From assembly GCA_035544395.1 (NCBI GenBank), contig DATKFM010000343.1:1-11826 (forward strand): a stretch of DNA of 11,826 bases, read 5' to 3'. This document shows, one piece after another, positions 1 through 8,057 of this stretch. The notes under the pieces were generated by a model, which worked only from the letters and a program-made list of their open reading frames with translations, ran no database searches and was not told the origin of the DNA. How positions within the stretch are numbered: the first letter of the stretch is position 1; every line of letters begins with the position of its first letter. The DNA is from DATKFM01 sp035544395 (GTDB lineage Bacteria; Pseudomonadota; Alphaproteobacteria; Dongiales; Dongiaceae). A program made the position numbers and the translations under genes.

Positions 1-125
1 CGCGCTTCCTCGGCGGCCTCGGCCACGCGATCTACAAGGCGGCGGCCGACTTCATGGCCGCGCATAAAAGCGAAATCATTGCCGCTGCCGAGGCTCAGCC
101 CGGCACGGCGCGCGCCGCGGAGTAA
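1..125 (+). CDS. 3' end of an unidentified gene (C-terminal 40 residues)
   Basis: An open frame enters from the left edge (codons begin at base 3) and ends at TAA 123-125. It encodes about 40 residues that look amphipathic and helical (RFLGGLGHAIYKAAADFM...), followed by an Ala-rich tail. GC-rich third positions support real coding. Too little remains to name a family. A TetR-type regulator would be a common neighbour of an RND adaptor/permease pair, but nothing in these residues proves it. The gene ends 33 bp before the adaptor start on the same strand, so it may share that transcript. Confidence 0.6.
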   Translation, partial: RFLGGLGHAIYKAAADFMAAHKSEIIAAAEAQPGTARAAE

Positions 126-158
126 CGGGGCGCTGGTGGAATTGATGGTGATGGAAAC

Positions 159-1238
159 ATGAAGACCTCTTATTACGTCGCCGCGGGCGTCGCGCTTGTC
201 GCCGGCGGCTGGGTGCTGTCGGGCCAGTTCCACGAGGCGCCGGCCATCGAGTCCGGAGAAACAGCGCAGACAGCCCAGGAAGTGGCGCTGCCCACGGTGC
301 GCGTGCGCGAGCAGACGGCGCGGCCGCGGTCGGTGGAGATCATCCTGCGTGGTCGCACCGAGGCGGTGCGCCATGTGGAAGTGCGCGCGGAAATCAAGGG
401 CAAGGTGATCGAGGTGCTGGCCGAGAAGGGCAGCATCGTCGAGGACGGCGCGCTGCTGGCGCGGCTGTCGGACGATGACCGCCAGGCCAGGCTGCAACAG
501 TCCAAGGCCCTGCTGGCGCAGCGCGAGGTCGAATACAACGCCGCCTCGAAACTGGCGAAGCAGGGCTTCAAGTCGGAAACCGCGACGGCCGAAGCCATGG
601 CCAAGCTCGAGGAAGCGCGGGCGATGGTCGCCAGCATGGAAAACGATATCTCCCACACCGCCATCCATGCGCCGTTCCGCGGCTATGTCGAAGAGCGGGC
701 GGCGGAGATCGGCGACTTCCTGAATGTCGGCGATCCCGTGGCCACGGTGGTCGACCTCGATCCCATCCTCGTCATCGGCCAGGTGACGGAGCGCGATGTG
801 CCAAGGCTGAAGGTGGGCATGACCGGCTCGGCCCGGCTGATCACCGGCGATGTGCTGGAGGGCAAGATCCGATTTATCGGCAGCACGGCGGACGAGCAGA
901 CCCGCACCTTCCGCGTCGAGCTGGAAGTGCCGAACGCGGACAAGCATATCATCCAGGGTTTGTCGACCGAGATGCGCCTGCCGGTCGCCGACCTGCCGGC
1001 TCATCTGGTGTCGCCGGCAATTCTAACTCTGGCCGACAACGGCGATATCGGCGTGAAGACGCTGAACGCCGAGAACATCGTGGAGTTCCATCCCGTCACC
1101 ATCGTCGCCGACGGCCCCGACGGCATCTGGCTCGCCGGATTGCCGGAGAAGGTCATCTTCATCACCGTCGGCCAGGAATTCGTGCAGCCCGGCCAGAAGG
1201 TGCAGCCGGTGCCGGAAACGGCGAGCTCCGGCACATGA
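159..1238 (+). CDS. RND efflux periplasmic adaptor (membrane fusion protein, HlyD/AcrA family)
   Basis: This is the periplasmic adaptor that would link the inner-membrane RND pump encoded next to an outer-membrane channel. At 359 residues it has the usual family length. Domains in order: an N-terminal hydrophobic segment (about 7-22; signal or anchor, no lipobox Cys seen); first lipoyl half (about 71-103, RHVEVRAEIKGKVIEVL); an alpha-helical hairpin (about 104-166) rich in Ala, Glu, Lys and Gln; second lipoyl half (about 167-203, HAPFRGYVEERAAEIGDFL); a beta-barrel (about 204-275); and a membrane-proximal domain to about residue 350. The ATG at 159 is the only in-frame ATG that keeps the N-terminal hydrophobic segment; its ribosome-binding site is weak. 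The stop overlaps the permease start by 4 bp (ATGA), implying translational coupling. Substrate cannot be inferred. Confidence 0.93.
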   Translation: MKTSYYVAAGVALVAGGWVLSGQFHEAPAIESGETAQTAQEVALPTVRVREQTARPRSVEIILRGRTEAVRHVEVRAEIKGKVIEVLAEKGSIVEDGALLARLSDDDRQARLQQSKALLAQREVEYNAASKLAKQGFKSETATAEAMAKLEEARAMVASMENDISHTAIHAPFRGYVEERAAEIGDFLNVGDPVATVVDLDPILVIGQVTERDVPRLKVGMTGSARLITGDVLEGKIRFIGSTADEQTRTFRVELEVPNADKHIIQGLSTEMRLPVADLPAHLVSPAILTLADNGDIGVKTLNAENIVEFHPVTIVADGPDGIWLAGLPEKVIFITVGQEFVQPGQKVQPVPETASSGT

Positions 1239-4200
1239 ACACGATCATCGATTTCGCCCTGCATCACTCGCGGACGGTCCTGTCGGCGCTGGTGCTGCTG
1301 ATCATCGCGGGAACCGTCTCCTATATCGGCCTGCCGAAGGAGTCCGACCCCAACATCAGCCTGCCGGTGATGTATGTGCGGATGAGCCTGGAGGGCATCT
1401 CGCCGGAGGATTCCGAGCGGCTGCTGCTGCGGCCGATGGAGCAGGAACTGCGCTCCATCGAAGGCATCAAGGAGATGAAGGCGATCGGCTACCAGGGCGG
1501 CGGCTCGGTGGTGCTGGAATTCGACGCCGGATTCGATGCGCAGAAGGCGCTGAACGACGTGCGCAACAAGGTCGACATCGCCAAGGCCGAATTGCCCGAC
1601 GATGCCGATGAACCCTCTGTCCACGAGGTGAATTTCAGCCTGTTCCCGGTGCTGATCGTCAGCCTGTCCGGCGACGTGCCCGAGCGCACGCTGCAGCAGT
1701 TGGCGCGCGACCTGCGCGACAAGATCGAGGGCATCGACAGCGTGCTGGAGGCCAAGATCTCCGGCAACCGGGAAGACCTGGTGGAGATGGTCATCGATCC
1801 CCTGCGGCTGGAGAGCTATGGCTTGAACGCCGACGATGTCGGCCTGTTGATCGGACGCAGCAACCGGCTGGTGGCCGCGGGCACCATGGACAGCGCCCAA
1901 GGCCGCTTCTCCATCAATGTCCCCGGCCTGTTCGAGAATGCCGAAGACATCCTGAACATGCCGCTGAAGGTCAATGGCGACGCGGTGGTTCGCATCCGCG
2001 ATGTCGCGACGCTGCGGCAGACCTACAAGGATGCCGAAAGCTACGCGCGAATCAACGGCCACCGGGCCGTGGCGCTCGAAGTCTCCAAGCGCACGGGCGA
2101 GAACATTATCGACACCGTGGCGAAGATCCGCACCGTGGTCGAAGCAGAGCGCATCGCGCAGCACTGGCCGGCACAGATCCAGGTGACCTATTCGGGCGAC
2201 CGCTCGAACGACATCAAGGACATGCTGAACGAGCTGCAGAGCAGCCTGATCTTCGCCATCCTGCTGGTCATGATCGTCATCATCGGCGCGCTCGGCTTCC
2301 GCGGCGGCATGCTGGTGGGTGTGGCGATCCCCTCCTCCTTCCTGATCGGCATCCTGGCGCTGGCGCTCTCGGGCCTCACCATCAACGTGGTGGTGCTGTT
2401 CAGCCTGATCCTTGCCGCCGGCATGCTGGTGGATGGCGCAATCGTGCTGGTGGAATACGCCGACCGGAAGATGATCGAGGGCCTGCCGAAGCTGGACGCC
2501 TTCCGCGCCGCTGCACGCGCCATGGCCTGGCCGATTACCAGCTCGTTGTCGGTCACCATCGTCGTATTCCTGCCGCTGATCTTCTGGCCGGGTGTGGTCG
2601 GCGAATTCATGAAGTATCTGCCGATCACGCTGACGGCGACGCTGCTGGCCTCTCTGCTGGTGGCCATGGTGTTCACGCCGGTGCTGGGCTCCGTGTTCGG
2701 CAAGGCGCGGCGCGATGGCGATCACGACGTCATGCTGACCCTGGAACAAGGTCATGTGGACGACCTCAAGAAGATGCCCGGCTACATCGGCCGCTATGTC
2801 CGCCTCGTCGATTGGGCGATCGATCGCCCGGTGAAAATCCTGCTGTCGGGTGTCTGCTTCCTAGTTGCGGTCTATGTCGCCTATTTCATGTTCGGCAAGG
2901 GCGTCGAGTTTTTCCCGGAGGTGGAGCCGCAGACGACGCTGCTGCAGATCCATGGCCGCGGGAACCTGTCGATCGACGAGCGTGACCAGCTGGTGCGCGA
3001 GGTCGAGGACAAGATCCTGGCGATGCAGGCCGAGCACCACGAGTTCAAGACCGTCTATGCCGTCACCCAGGCCGCCGCCGGCAATGTCAGCGGCCAGGAT
3101 CTGCCGGAGGACGCGATCGGCACGATCAATATCGAGTTCGCCAAGTGGAACCAGCGTCGGCCGGCTGCGAAGATCATCGAAGAGATCTTCGAGCGCACCA
3201 AGGGCCTGGCGGGCATCCATGTGGAGGCGCGCAACGAGGAAGCCGGCCCGCCCACGGGCAAGCCCGTCGATGTGCAGTTCACCTCCCGCGATCCATCCCT
3301 GCTCGAGCCGGCCGTCGCCGCGCTGCGCGCCCATCTGGACAAGATGGACGGGCTCATGGGCGTCGAGGACACGCGGGCCATACCGGGAATCGAATGGCAG
3401 ATCGATGTCGACCGTGCCCAGGCGGCACGCTATGGCATCGACGTCACCAGCGTCGGCAACACGATCCAGCTAGTTACCCGCGGCCTCAAGTTCGGCGACT
3501 ACCGGCCGGATGAGAGCGACGATGAGATCGACATCGTCGCCCGCTTCCCCGACGAGTATCGCAATATCGACGAGCTCGACCGCCTGCGCGTGACCACTGC
3601 CCAGGGCCAGGTGCCGATCAGCAACTTCGTCCATCGCCTGGCCAAGCCGAAGGTGAACACCATCACCCGCATCGATGGCCAGCGCGCGCTGAATGTGCGG
3701 GCGGACGTCCTCCCCGGCGTGCTGGCCGACGACAAGATCCAGGAAGTCCGCGCCTGGATCGCCTCGGCCAACATCGATCCGCGCATTACCGTGGAGTTCA
3801 AGGGCCAGGACGAGGAGCAGGCGAAAGCGCAGGCCTTCCTGATGAAGGCGTTCGGCATCGCCATGTTCATGATGTTCATCATCCTGATCACGCAGTTCAA
3901 CAGTTTCTTCAGCAGCTTCGTGATCCTGTTCGCGGTCGTGATGTCGACCATCGGCGTGCTGATCGGCCTGATGATCACCGGCCAGCCCTTCGGCATCGTG
4001 ATGAGCGGCATCGGCGTGATCTCGCTGGCCGGCATCGTGGTGAACCACAACATCATCCTGGTGGGCACCGCCGACCGCATGGGAGGCAGCGCGGATTCAC
4101 GCCGCGAGGCGATCCTGCGCACCTGCGCCCAGCGCCTGCGGCCGGTGCTGCTGACCACCGTTACCGCCATCCTCGGCCTGCTGCCGATGGTGTTCCGCGT

Positions 4201-4477
4201 CAACATCGACTTCATCACCCGCGAGGTGACCGTTGGCGCACCCTCGACCCAGTGGTGGACGCAGCTCTCCACCGGCATCGTTTTCGGCCTGGCCTTCGCC
4301 ACTGTGCTGACGCTGATCCTGACGCCCTGCGCCCTGATGATGCGGGCCAACATCGCCCTGTGGCGGGCAAACCGGCAGGCGCGGCGCGGAGCCAGAGCAT
4401 CGGCAACGATGCCGAAGGCGCCGGCTCCCCTGCTGACACACGCGGCCAACAGCAGCCAGCCGAAAGCCGCGGAATAG
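1235..4477 (+). CDS. RND multidrug-type efflux permease (AcrB/HAE1-like)
   Basis: Proton-driven inner-membrane pump subunit of 1080 residues, a typical RND length. It has the duplicated RND layout: TM1 (about 13-31), a large periplasmic porter loop, TM2-6 (about 335-487), TM7 (about 533-553), a second porter loop, and TM8-12 (about 868-1035). Family motifs include the N-terminal GLPKESDPNISLPVMYV segment and IPSSFLIGILAL in TM3. The TM4 motif reads GMLVDGAIVLVE, with D400 kept but the second Asp of the AcrB pair replaced by G401. In TM10 the AcrB lysine position is N937 (GIVVNHNIILVG). The Arg of the TM11 region (RLRPVLLTT) is kept. It starts inside the adaptor stop (ATGA). It is RND by overall similarity; whether it exports drugs, lipids or something else is open. 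The tail after TM12 is a short basic, Ala/Pro-rich stretch. Confidence 0.95.
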   Translation: MNTIIDFALHHSRTVLSALVLLIIAGTVSYIGLPKESDPNISLPVMYVRMSLEGISPEDSERLLLRPMEQELRSIEGIKEMKAIGYQGGGSVVLEFDAGFDAQKALNDVRNKVDIAKAELPDDADEPSVHEVNFSLFPVLIVSLSGDVPERTLQQLARDLRDKIEGIDSVLEAKISGNREDLVEMVIDPLRLESYGLNADDVGLLIGRSNRLVAAGTMDSAQGRFSINVPGLFENAEDILNMPLKVNGDAVVRIRDVATLRQTYKDAESYARINGHRAVALEVSKRTGENIIDTVAKIRTVVEAERIAQHWPAQIQVTYSGDRSNDIKDMLNELQSSLIFAILLVMIVIIGALGFRGGMLVGVAIPSSFLIGILALALSGLTINVVVLFSLILAAGMLVDGAIVLVEYADRKMIEGLPKLDAFRAAARAMAWPITSSLSVTIVVFLPLIFWPGVVGEFMKYLPITLTATLLASLLVAMVFTPVLGSVFGKARRDGDHDVMLTLEQGHVDDLKKMPGYIGRYVRLVDWAIDRPVKILLSGVCFLVAVYVAYFMFGKGVEFFPEVEPQTTLLQIHGRGNLSIDERDQLVREVEDKILAMQAEHHEFKTVYAVTQAAAGNVSGQDLPEDAIGTINIEFAKWNQRRPAAKIIEEIFERTKGLAGIHVEARNEEAGPPTGKPVDVQFTSRDPSLLEPAVAALRAHLDKMDGLMGVEDTRAIPGIEWQIDVDRAQAARYGIDVTSVGNTIQLVTRGLKFGDYRPDESDDEIDIVARFPDEYRNIDELDRLRVTTAQGQVPISNFVHRLAKPKVNTITRIDGQRALNVRADVLPGVLADDKIQEVRAWIASANIDPRITVEFKGQDEEQAKAQAFLMKAFGIAMFMMFIILITQFNSFFSSFVILFAVVMSTIGVLIGLMITGQPFGIVMSGIGVISLAGIVVNHNIILVGTADRMGGSADSRREAILRTCAQRLRPVLLTTVTAILGLLPMVFRVNIDFITREVTVGAPSTQWWTQLSTGIVFGLAFATVLTLILTPCALMMRANIALWRANRQARRGARASATMPKAPAPLLTHAANSSQPKAAE

Positions 4478-4482
4478 CCGCG

Positions 4483-5091
4483 TCAGCCGCGCGTCAGCAG
4501 GCGCCAGGTTGTTGCGGCGCGAAACGCCGTCGTGATCCAGCAGAGCGCGCCGAACAGATAGGCCAGCGTGGGGAAACTGATCGGGAACAGGCACATCGCC
4601 ACGAAGCACAGGATCGTCTCCGTGCCTTCAGTGAGGCCGCCGAGATAGAAGATCGATTTCGGCCCGTGACGCGCGCTTTCCAGGCCGCGTTTGCTGGCGA
4701 TCGCCGCATAGGCGAGGAATGACGATCCCGTGCCGACGAAGGAGAAGATCAGGAACGCCGCCGCCGCGCCGTTCTCCGGCCGCGCCAGCGCGAATCCCAG
4801 GGGCACCGCGGCGTAGAAGATGAAATCGCAGAGGATATCGAGGTAGCCGCCGAGTTCGGTCGGCCCTTGCCGGCGCGCGATGGCACCGTCGATGCCGTCG
4901 GCCACGCGATTGAGCAGGATCAGCAGCACGGCGATCAGATACCAGCCCGCCGCCAAAGCCGGCACCGCCAGCATGCCGACGGCGAATCCGATCAGAGTCA
5001 CGGCATTGGCTGAAAACCCTGCGGCGATCAAGCGGTCCGCCAATCTCGCCAGCGGCGGATCGATCAGCGGTCGGACGGCCGCGTCGAACAT
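4483..5091 (-). CDS. CDP-alcohol phosphatidyltransferase family protein (acceptor unknown)
   Basis: Integral membrane enzyme of 202 residues from the family that transfers a phosphatidyl group from a CDP-lipid to an alcohol. The metal- and CDP-binding signature is present: D65, D68, G69, A72, R73, G81, D85 and D89 (VADGIDGAIARR, then GGYLDILCD). Seven residues lie between A-R and the following Gly, whereas PssA next door has the usual eight. Several hydrophobic segments (about 30-62, 90-104, 112-131, 155-190) fit a six-helix fold. It lies 16 bp after pssA on the same strand, so it is probably the last gene of the psd-pssA operon. The ATG at 5091 is the only sensible start; no strong Shine-Dalgarno precedes it. 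The acceptor (glycerol phosphate, inositol phosphate or another alcohol) cannot be assigned. It ends 5 bp from the convergent RND permease gene. Confidence 0.88.
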   Translation of the reverse strand: MFDAAVRPLIDPPLARLADRLIAAGFSANAVTLIGFAVGMLAVPALAAGWYLIAVLLILLNRVADGIDGAIARRQGPTELGGYLDILCDFIFYAAVPLGFALARPENGAAAAFLIFSFVGTGSSFLAYAAIASKRGLESARHGPKSIFYLGGLTEGTETILCFVAMCLFPISFPTLAYLFGALCWITTAFRAATTWRLLTRG

Positions 5092-5107
5092 GCGGCGGCC
5101 GAGCCGC

Positions 5108-5914
5108 TCACTCCACCGGCGTATCCCGGGGCACGTCGGTTTCGGCGCCGCTGGGCACAGGCTGCTGTGCGCTCAGCCGCCGGTGGGCGACCACCGCGAT
5201 AGGCATCGAGCCGAGATAGACAGCGCCCACCCCCAGCAGCGTGATCCAGGGAATGCTCACCAGAGTCGCCGCCAGCAGCCCGAACACCAGCAGGGCCGCC
5301 ATGACATGGCGATGGGGAATGCGGATCCGCTTGATCGAATAGGTGGGCAGGCGGCTGACCATCAACAGCGCCACGACCAATTCGACGGCGCCGACAAAAA
5401 ACGGATGGTCAAGGTAGCCCGGCCCGAGTTCGAACGTGGCCATGACCGGGATCAGCGCCAGGCCCGCGCCCGCCGGCGCCGGAACGCCGACGAAGAAGCG
5501 GCTGGTCCAGGCCGGCAGATCGGAATTGTCCAACTTGGTGTTGAAACGGGCGAGCCGCAGCGCGCAGCAGACGGCGAAGGCCATCGTCACCGCCCAGCCC
5601 AGGCCTTTCAGTTGCGCCAGCTGCCACTGATAGAGCAGCAACGCCGGCGCCACGCCGAAGCTGATGAAGTCCGACAGCGAGTCCAGCTCGGCGCCGAACT
5701 TGCTCTGGCCGTTCAGCAGGCGGGCGATGCGGCCATCGAGACCGTCCAGCACGCCGGCTGCGACAATGGCGATCACCGCCGGCTCCCAGCGCCCTTGCAA
5801 GGCGTAGAGCATCGATGTGAGCCCGGCGCAGAGGGCCATCACCGTCAGCATGTTCGGAATCAGCCGGTTGATCGATTGATCCCGCAATCTCGGCGGACGT
5901 TCGCGTTCGGTCAT
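5108..5914 (-). CDS. pssA: CDP-diacylglycerol-serine O-phosphatidyltransferase (phosphatidylserine synthase)
   Basis: Makes phosphatidylserine from CDP-diacylglycerol and L-serine in the inner membrane (EC 2.7.8.8), the step before Psd. The 268-residue protein opens with an Arg-rich cytosolic stretch and INRLIPNMLTVMALCAGL, typical of the membrane-bound (Bacillus/rhizobial) PssA type rather than the E. coli phospholipase-D type. The full CDP-alcohol transferase motif is present with canonical spacing: D57, D60, G61, A64, R65, eight residues, G74, D78, D82, followed by FISFGVAPALLLY. ALRLARFN and the FFVGVPAPAGAG segment are also characteristic of this enzyme. Multiple hydrophobic helices follow. 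Its ATG overlaps the psd stop (ATGA at 5914-5911), so the two are translationally coupled. The pairing with psd makes the substrate assignment strong. Confidence 0.96.
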   Translation of the reverse strand: MTERERPPRLRDQSINRLIPNMLTVMALCAGLTSMLYALQGRWEPAVIAIVAAGVLDGLDGRIARLLNGQSKFGAELDSLSDFISFGVAPALLLYQWQLAQLKGLGWAVTMAFAVCCALRLARFNTKLDNSDLPAWTSRFFVGVPAPAGAGLALIPVMATFELGPGYLDHPFFVGAVELVVALLMVSRLPTYSIKRIRIPHRHVMAALLVFGLLAATLVSIPWITLLGVGAVYLGSMPIAVVAHRRLSAQQPVPSGAETDVPRDTPVE

Positions 5915-6612
5915 CGGGTCGCTCCCCGTCTTTGCGTTTCGCCTGATGTCAGATCGGCGATCACGGTTTCGCCGGCCACGGCGCGCTGCCCGACGATGGC
6001 CAACGGCGCCACGCCATCGGGCAGATAGACATCGACGCGGCTGCCGAAGCGGATCAGGCCGAAGCGCTCGCCCGCCTGCAGCGTGCCGCCCTGCTTCGTG
6101 TCGCTGCGGATGCGGCGCGCCACCAGCCCGGCGATCTGTACTACCACCACTTCGCGTCCGTCGGAAATGCGCAGCCGCAGCGCATTCCGTTCGTTCTCCT
6201 CGCTCGCCTTGTCCAGCGACGCATTGAAGAACTTGCCGGGGCGATAGGCAATCCCCGCCACCTCGGCGTCAACGGGCGACCGGTTCACATGCACGTCGAA
6301 CACATTCATGAAGATGCTCACGCGGGTCAGCGCCCGCCGCTCCATTCCCAGTTCCGGCGGCGGCTCCGCCGGGCCGATAGCCTGCACCACGCCATCGGCG
6401 GGGCTGATCACCAGTCCCGGACGCACCGGCGTCACGCGCGGCGGATCCCGGAAGAAATAGATGCACCAGGCCGTCAGCGCCGCGCCGATCCAGCCCAGCG
6501 GCTGGGCGATCAGCGCCAGAACCACGGCGCCCACGGCAAAGATGGCCACGAATTTCCATCCGTCGGGATGGATCGGCACAATCACCGAACGCAGCATCGC
6601 CGGGAGGGACAT
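5911..6612 (-). CDS. psd: phosphatidylserine decarboxylase proenzyme
   Basis: Decarboxylates phosphatidylserine to phosphatidylethanolamine (EC 4.1.1.65), using a pyruvoyl group made by self-cleavage. At 233 residues it is the short form (Psd-A type), common in alphaproteobacteria. Visible features: one or two membrane segments (about 20-52), ISPADG with D73, the FMNVFDVHVNRSPV block with H108, and IRFGSRVDVYLP where cleavage between G190 and S191 would give beta and alpha chains with a pyruvoyl at S191. D73, H108 and S191 match the Asp-His-Ser self-processing triad known for the family. The ATG at 6612 has an AGGAA Shine-Dalgarno 7 bases upstream. It is first in a psd-pssA-transferase operon and is preceded by a plausible promoter. 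Confidence 0.96.
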   Translation of the reverse strand: MSLPAMLRSVIVPIHPDGWKFVAIFAVGAVVLALIAQPLGWIGAALTAWCIYFFRDPPRVTPVRPGLVISPADGVVQAIGPAEPPPELGMERRALTRVSIFMNVFDVHVNRSPVDAEVAGIAYRPGKFFNASLDKASEENERNALRLRISDGREVVVVQIAGLVARRIRSDTKQGGTLQAGERFGLIRFGSRVDVYLPDGVAPLAIVGQRAVAGETVIADLTSGETQRRGATR

Positions 6613-6619
6613 CCGTCAA

Positions 6620-6624
6620 TTCCT
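6620..6624 (-). promoter_or_regulatory. Shine-Dalgarno site of psd
   Basis: The minus strand reads AGGAA, 7 bases before the psd ATG at 6612. It supports that start over later codons. Confidence 0.6.
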
Positions 6625-6662
6625 GATCGCACAATTATGGTCAATGAACCGTTAACGCCGCG

Positions 6663-6690
6663 ACCATAGGGACGCGGGGCGGCCTGTCAA
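6663..6690 (-). promoter_or_regulatory. candidate sigma-70-type promoter for the psd-pssA operon
   Basis: On the minus strand a perfect TTGACA (-35, 6690-6685) is followed after 16 bases by TATGGT (-10, 6668-6663; four of six consensus positions). Transcription would start near 6656, leaving a leader of about 43 bases containing the psd Shine-Dalgarno. The -35 box contains the TGA stop of the LysM gene, so the promoter would sit at the very end of that gene. This is pattern-based only; read-through from upstream is also possible. Confidence 0.35.
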
Positions 6691-8057
6691 TTGACCCCGT
6701 TGTCGGGCAGCACGAACACCTGGCCGGGATAGATCAGGTCGGGATTGCGGATCTGATCCTTGTTGGCGTCGTAGATCACAGTGTAGCGCACGCCCTCGCC
6801 ATAGCTCCGCCGCGCGATGCGCCACAAGCTGTTGCCGGGCTGCACGATGAAGGTCTGGTCCTTTGCCAAGGCTACCTGCTCGGCGCGCTGGAAGGGCGAC
6901 TCGACACGGGCCACCACTTGGCCATCGGTGCCGATCTGGTCGATGCGCATGGTATGCGGCTGGGTATCGACCGTGACCGGCAGCGGCAGCTTCCAATGGC
7001 CGCTGCTGTCGCCAACGGAAGCGCCCACCAGCTGATTGTCCAGATAGGCCTGCACCGTGCTGCCTGATGTCGCGCGGCCGCCGATGGTGACCTGGCCCTT
7101 GTCATCATAATCGATCGTGTCGAGGGATAGCGGACTGGCAGGCTCTTCGCTGCCCGTCTCGGTACTGGCACCCGTCTCGGTACTCGCAGTTGTCGGCGCC
7201 TGCAGCACCTGGCTGCTACCCGTCTCTCCCTGGGGCACCAGCACCGCCAGCGTCTCGCTGCTGGCCGCAGGCGCACCCGCCGTGGTCACAGCCGGTTCAG
7301 GCACTACCATCAGCACCTGAGAATCCGCGGCCATGGTCTGGCCATCCTTGGATTTGGCGGAGAGATCGAGCGCGTGATTGCCGGCCTTGAGGGGCGCGCT
7401 CGGCAGCAGCACCCATTCGCCGCGATCGTCGGCCGTGGCCGTGCCGATGACGGCGCCGTCGCTGGTCACCGTGATCTCACTGCCCGGCTGGGCGCGGCCA
7501 GCGATCACCATGCCGCCTTGGGAATCGACGCGCACCACATCAAACGACGGCTTGTCGGAGGGCGGCGGCGGAATTGGCGCAATTGTCGCGGTTTGAGTCG
7601 TGCCCGTGGCGGCAGCGGGCTCCGCTGGCGCCGTTGTCGTTGCCGCCGTCGTGGCCGTTGTCGTCGCGGGCGCGGCAGCGGTGCCCGTGGCGTCGCCTGT
7701 GGCCGGCGCCGCGGGTTCGGACGGCGGTGTCGCCGCGGCCGTGGTTGCGGCCGGCGCAGGCGCGGCGGCATCGGTCGTTGCCGGCGCCGTGGCTGCTGCG
7801 CTCGGGTCGCTGCTCGCGGCCGGGGCTGTGCCGGTTGTGGCCGCAGCATCGCCGCTCGCGGCCGTGGTGGCGGCCGGCGTATCGGAGGGAATTGTGCTGG
7901 TGTCCGTTGGTTTCGGCTGCTGCGACCAATATCCCAGAAGGGCCAGGATGATGACCACAGCGACGGTGATAACGATCCAGATATTACGCTTCAACGGGCG
8001 CTGGCCTCGGCGACGTGGATGATTCGCTACGGTAATACGCCTGCCGACCGGACGCAA
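6687..8057 (-). CDS. LysM domain protein with N-terminal membrane anchor and Ala/Thr/Pro-rich linker
   Basis: Probable inner-membrane-anchored, periplasmic peptidoglycan-binding protein. In the 456-residue version: a basic stretch (RRRGQRPLKRN) leads into one membrane helix (about 23-44). A long low-complexity linker rich in Ala, Thr and Pro follows (about 57-167). Next come two beta-rich repeats of bacterial Ig-like character (FDVVRVDSQGGMVIAGRAQPG... and LDTIDYDDKGQVTIGGRATSG...), and finally one LysM domain in the last 55 residues (FIVQPGNSLWRIARRSYGEG to YPGQVFVLP). LysM binds N-acetylglucosamine polymers; no catalytic domain is seen. The start is uncertain because there is no ATG. The open frame extends to a GTG at 8171, but codons above about 8000 have poor GC3 and an AT-rich patch. 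TTG 8057 (GGGGG 10 bases upstream) and TTG 7994 (GAGG 10 bases upstream) are better candidates. TTG 8057 is used here because it keeps the basic stretch before the helix. Confidence 0.82.
   Translation of the reverse strand: MRPVGRRITVANHPRRRGQRPLKRNIWIVITVAVVIILALLGYWSQQPKPTDTSTIPSDTPAATTAASGDAAATTGTAPAASSDPSAAATAPATTDAAAPAPAATTAAATPPSEPAAPATGDATGTAAAPATTTATTAATTTAPAEPAAATGTTQTATIAPIPPPPSDKPSFDVVRVDSQGGMVIAGRAQPGSEITVTSDGAVIGTATADDRGEWVLLPSAPLKAGNHALDLSAKSKDGQTMAADSQVLMVVPEPAVTTAGAPAASSETLAVLVPQGETGSSQVLQAPTTASTETGASTETGSEEPASPLSLDTIDYDDKGQVTIGGRATSGSTVQAYLDNQLVGASVGDSSGHWKLPLPVTVDTQPHTMRIDQIGTDGQVVARVESPFQRAEQVALAKDQTFIVQPGNSLWRIARRSYGEGVRYTVIYDANKDQIRNPDLIYPGQVFVLPDNGVN
7153..7188 (-). repeat. 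18-bp tandem repeat (two copies) inside the LysM gene
   Basis: Two adjacent 18-bp units, 7153-7170 and 7171-7188, differ at a single base and encode ASTETG twice. They lie in the linker between the two Ig-like repeats. Being in frame, the duplication changes linker length only. Confidence 0.7.
7570..7890 (-). repeat. low-complexity Ala/Thr/Pro-coding segment of the LysM gene
   Basis: This stretch encodes an almost pure Ala, Thr, Pro and Ser linker (runs such as TAAATPPSEPAAPATG and TTTATTAATTTAPAEP). It is built from many near-repeats of GCC/GCG and ACG/ACC codons. It probably spans the periplasmic gap between the membrane helix and the wall-binding domain. Such runs slip during replication, so length may vary between strains. 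Confidence 0.7.

Noticed and set aside
1001..2755. 584-codon open frame on the minus strand opposite the RND genes
   Set aside because: Its product is dominated by His, Gln, Asp and Arg, the usual signature of an antisense frame in GC-rich DNA. It overlaps two well-supported genes and shows no known motif.
3470..4449. Long minus-strand frames (192 and 316 codons) opposite the permease
   Set aside because: They are shadows of the permease reading frame with biased composition and no domain.
4880..6028. 382-codon plus-strand frame opposite pssA and the second transferase
   Set aside because: It is antisense to conserved enzymes, and its Arg/Gln/His-rich product has no recognisable domain.
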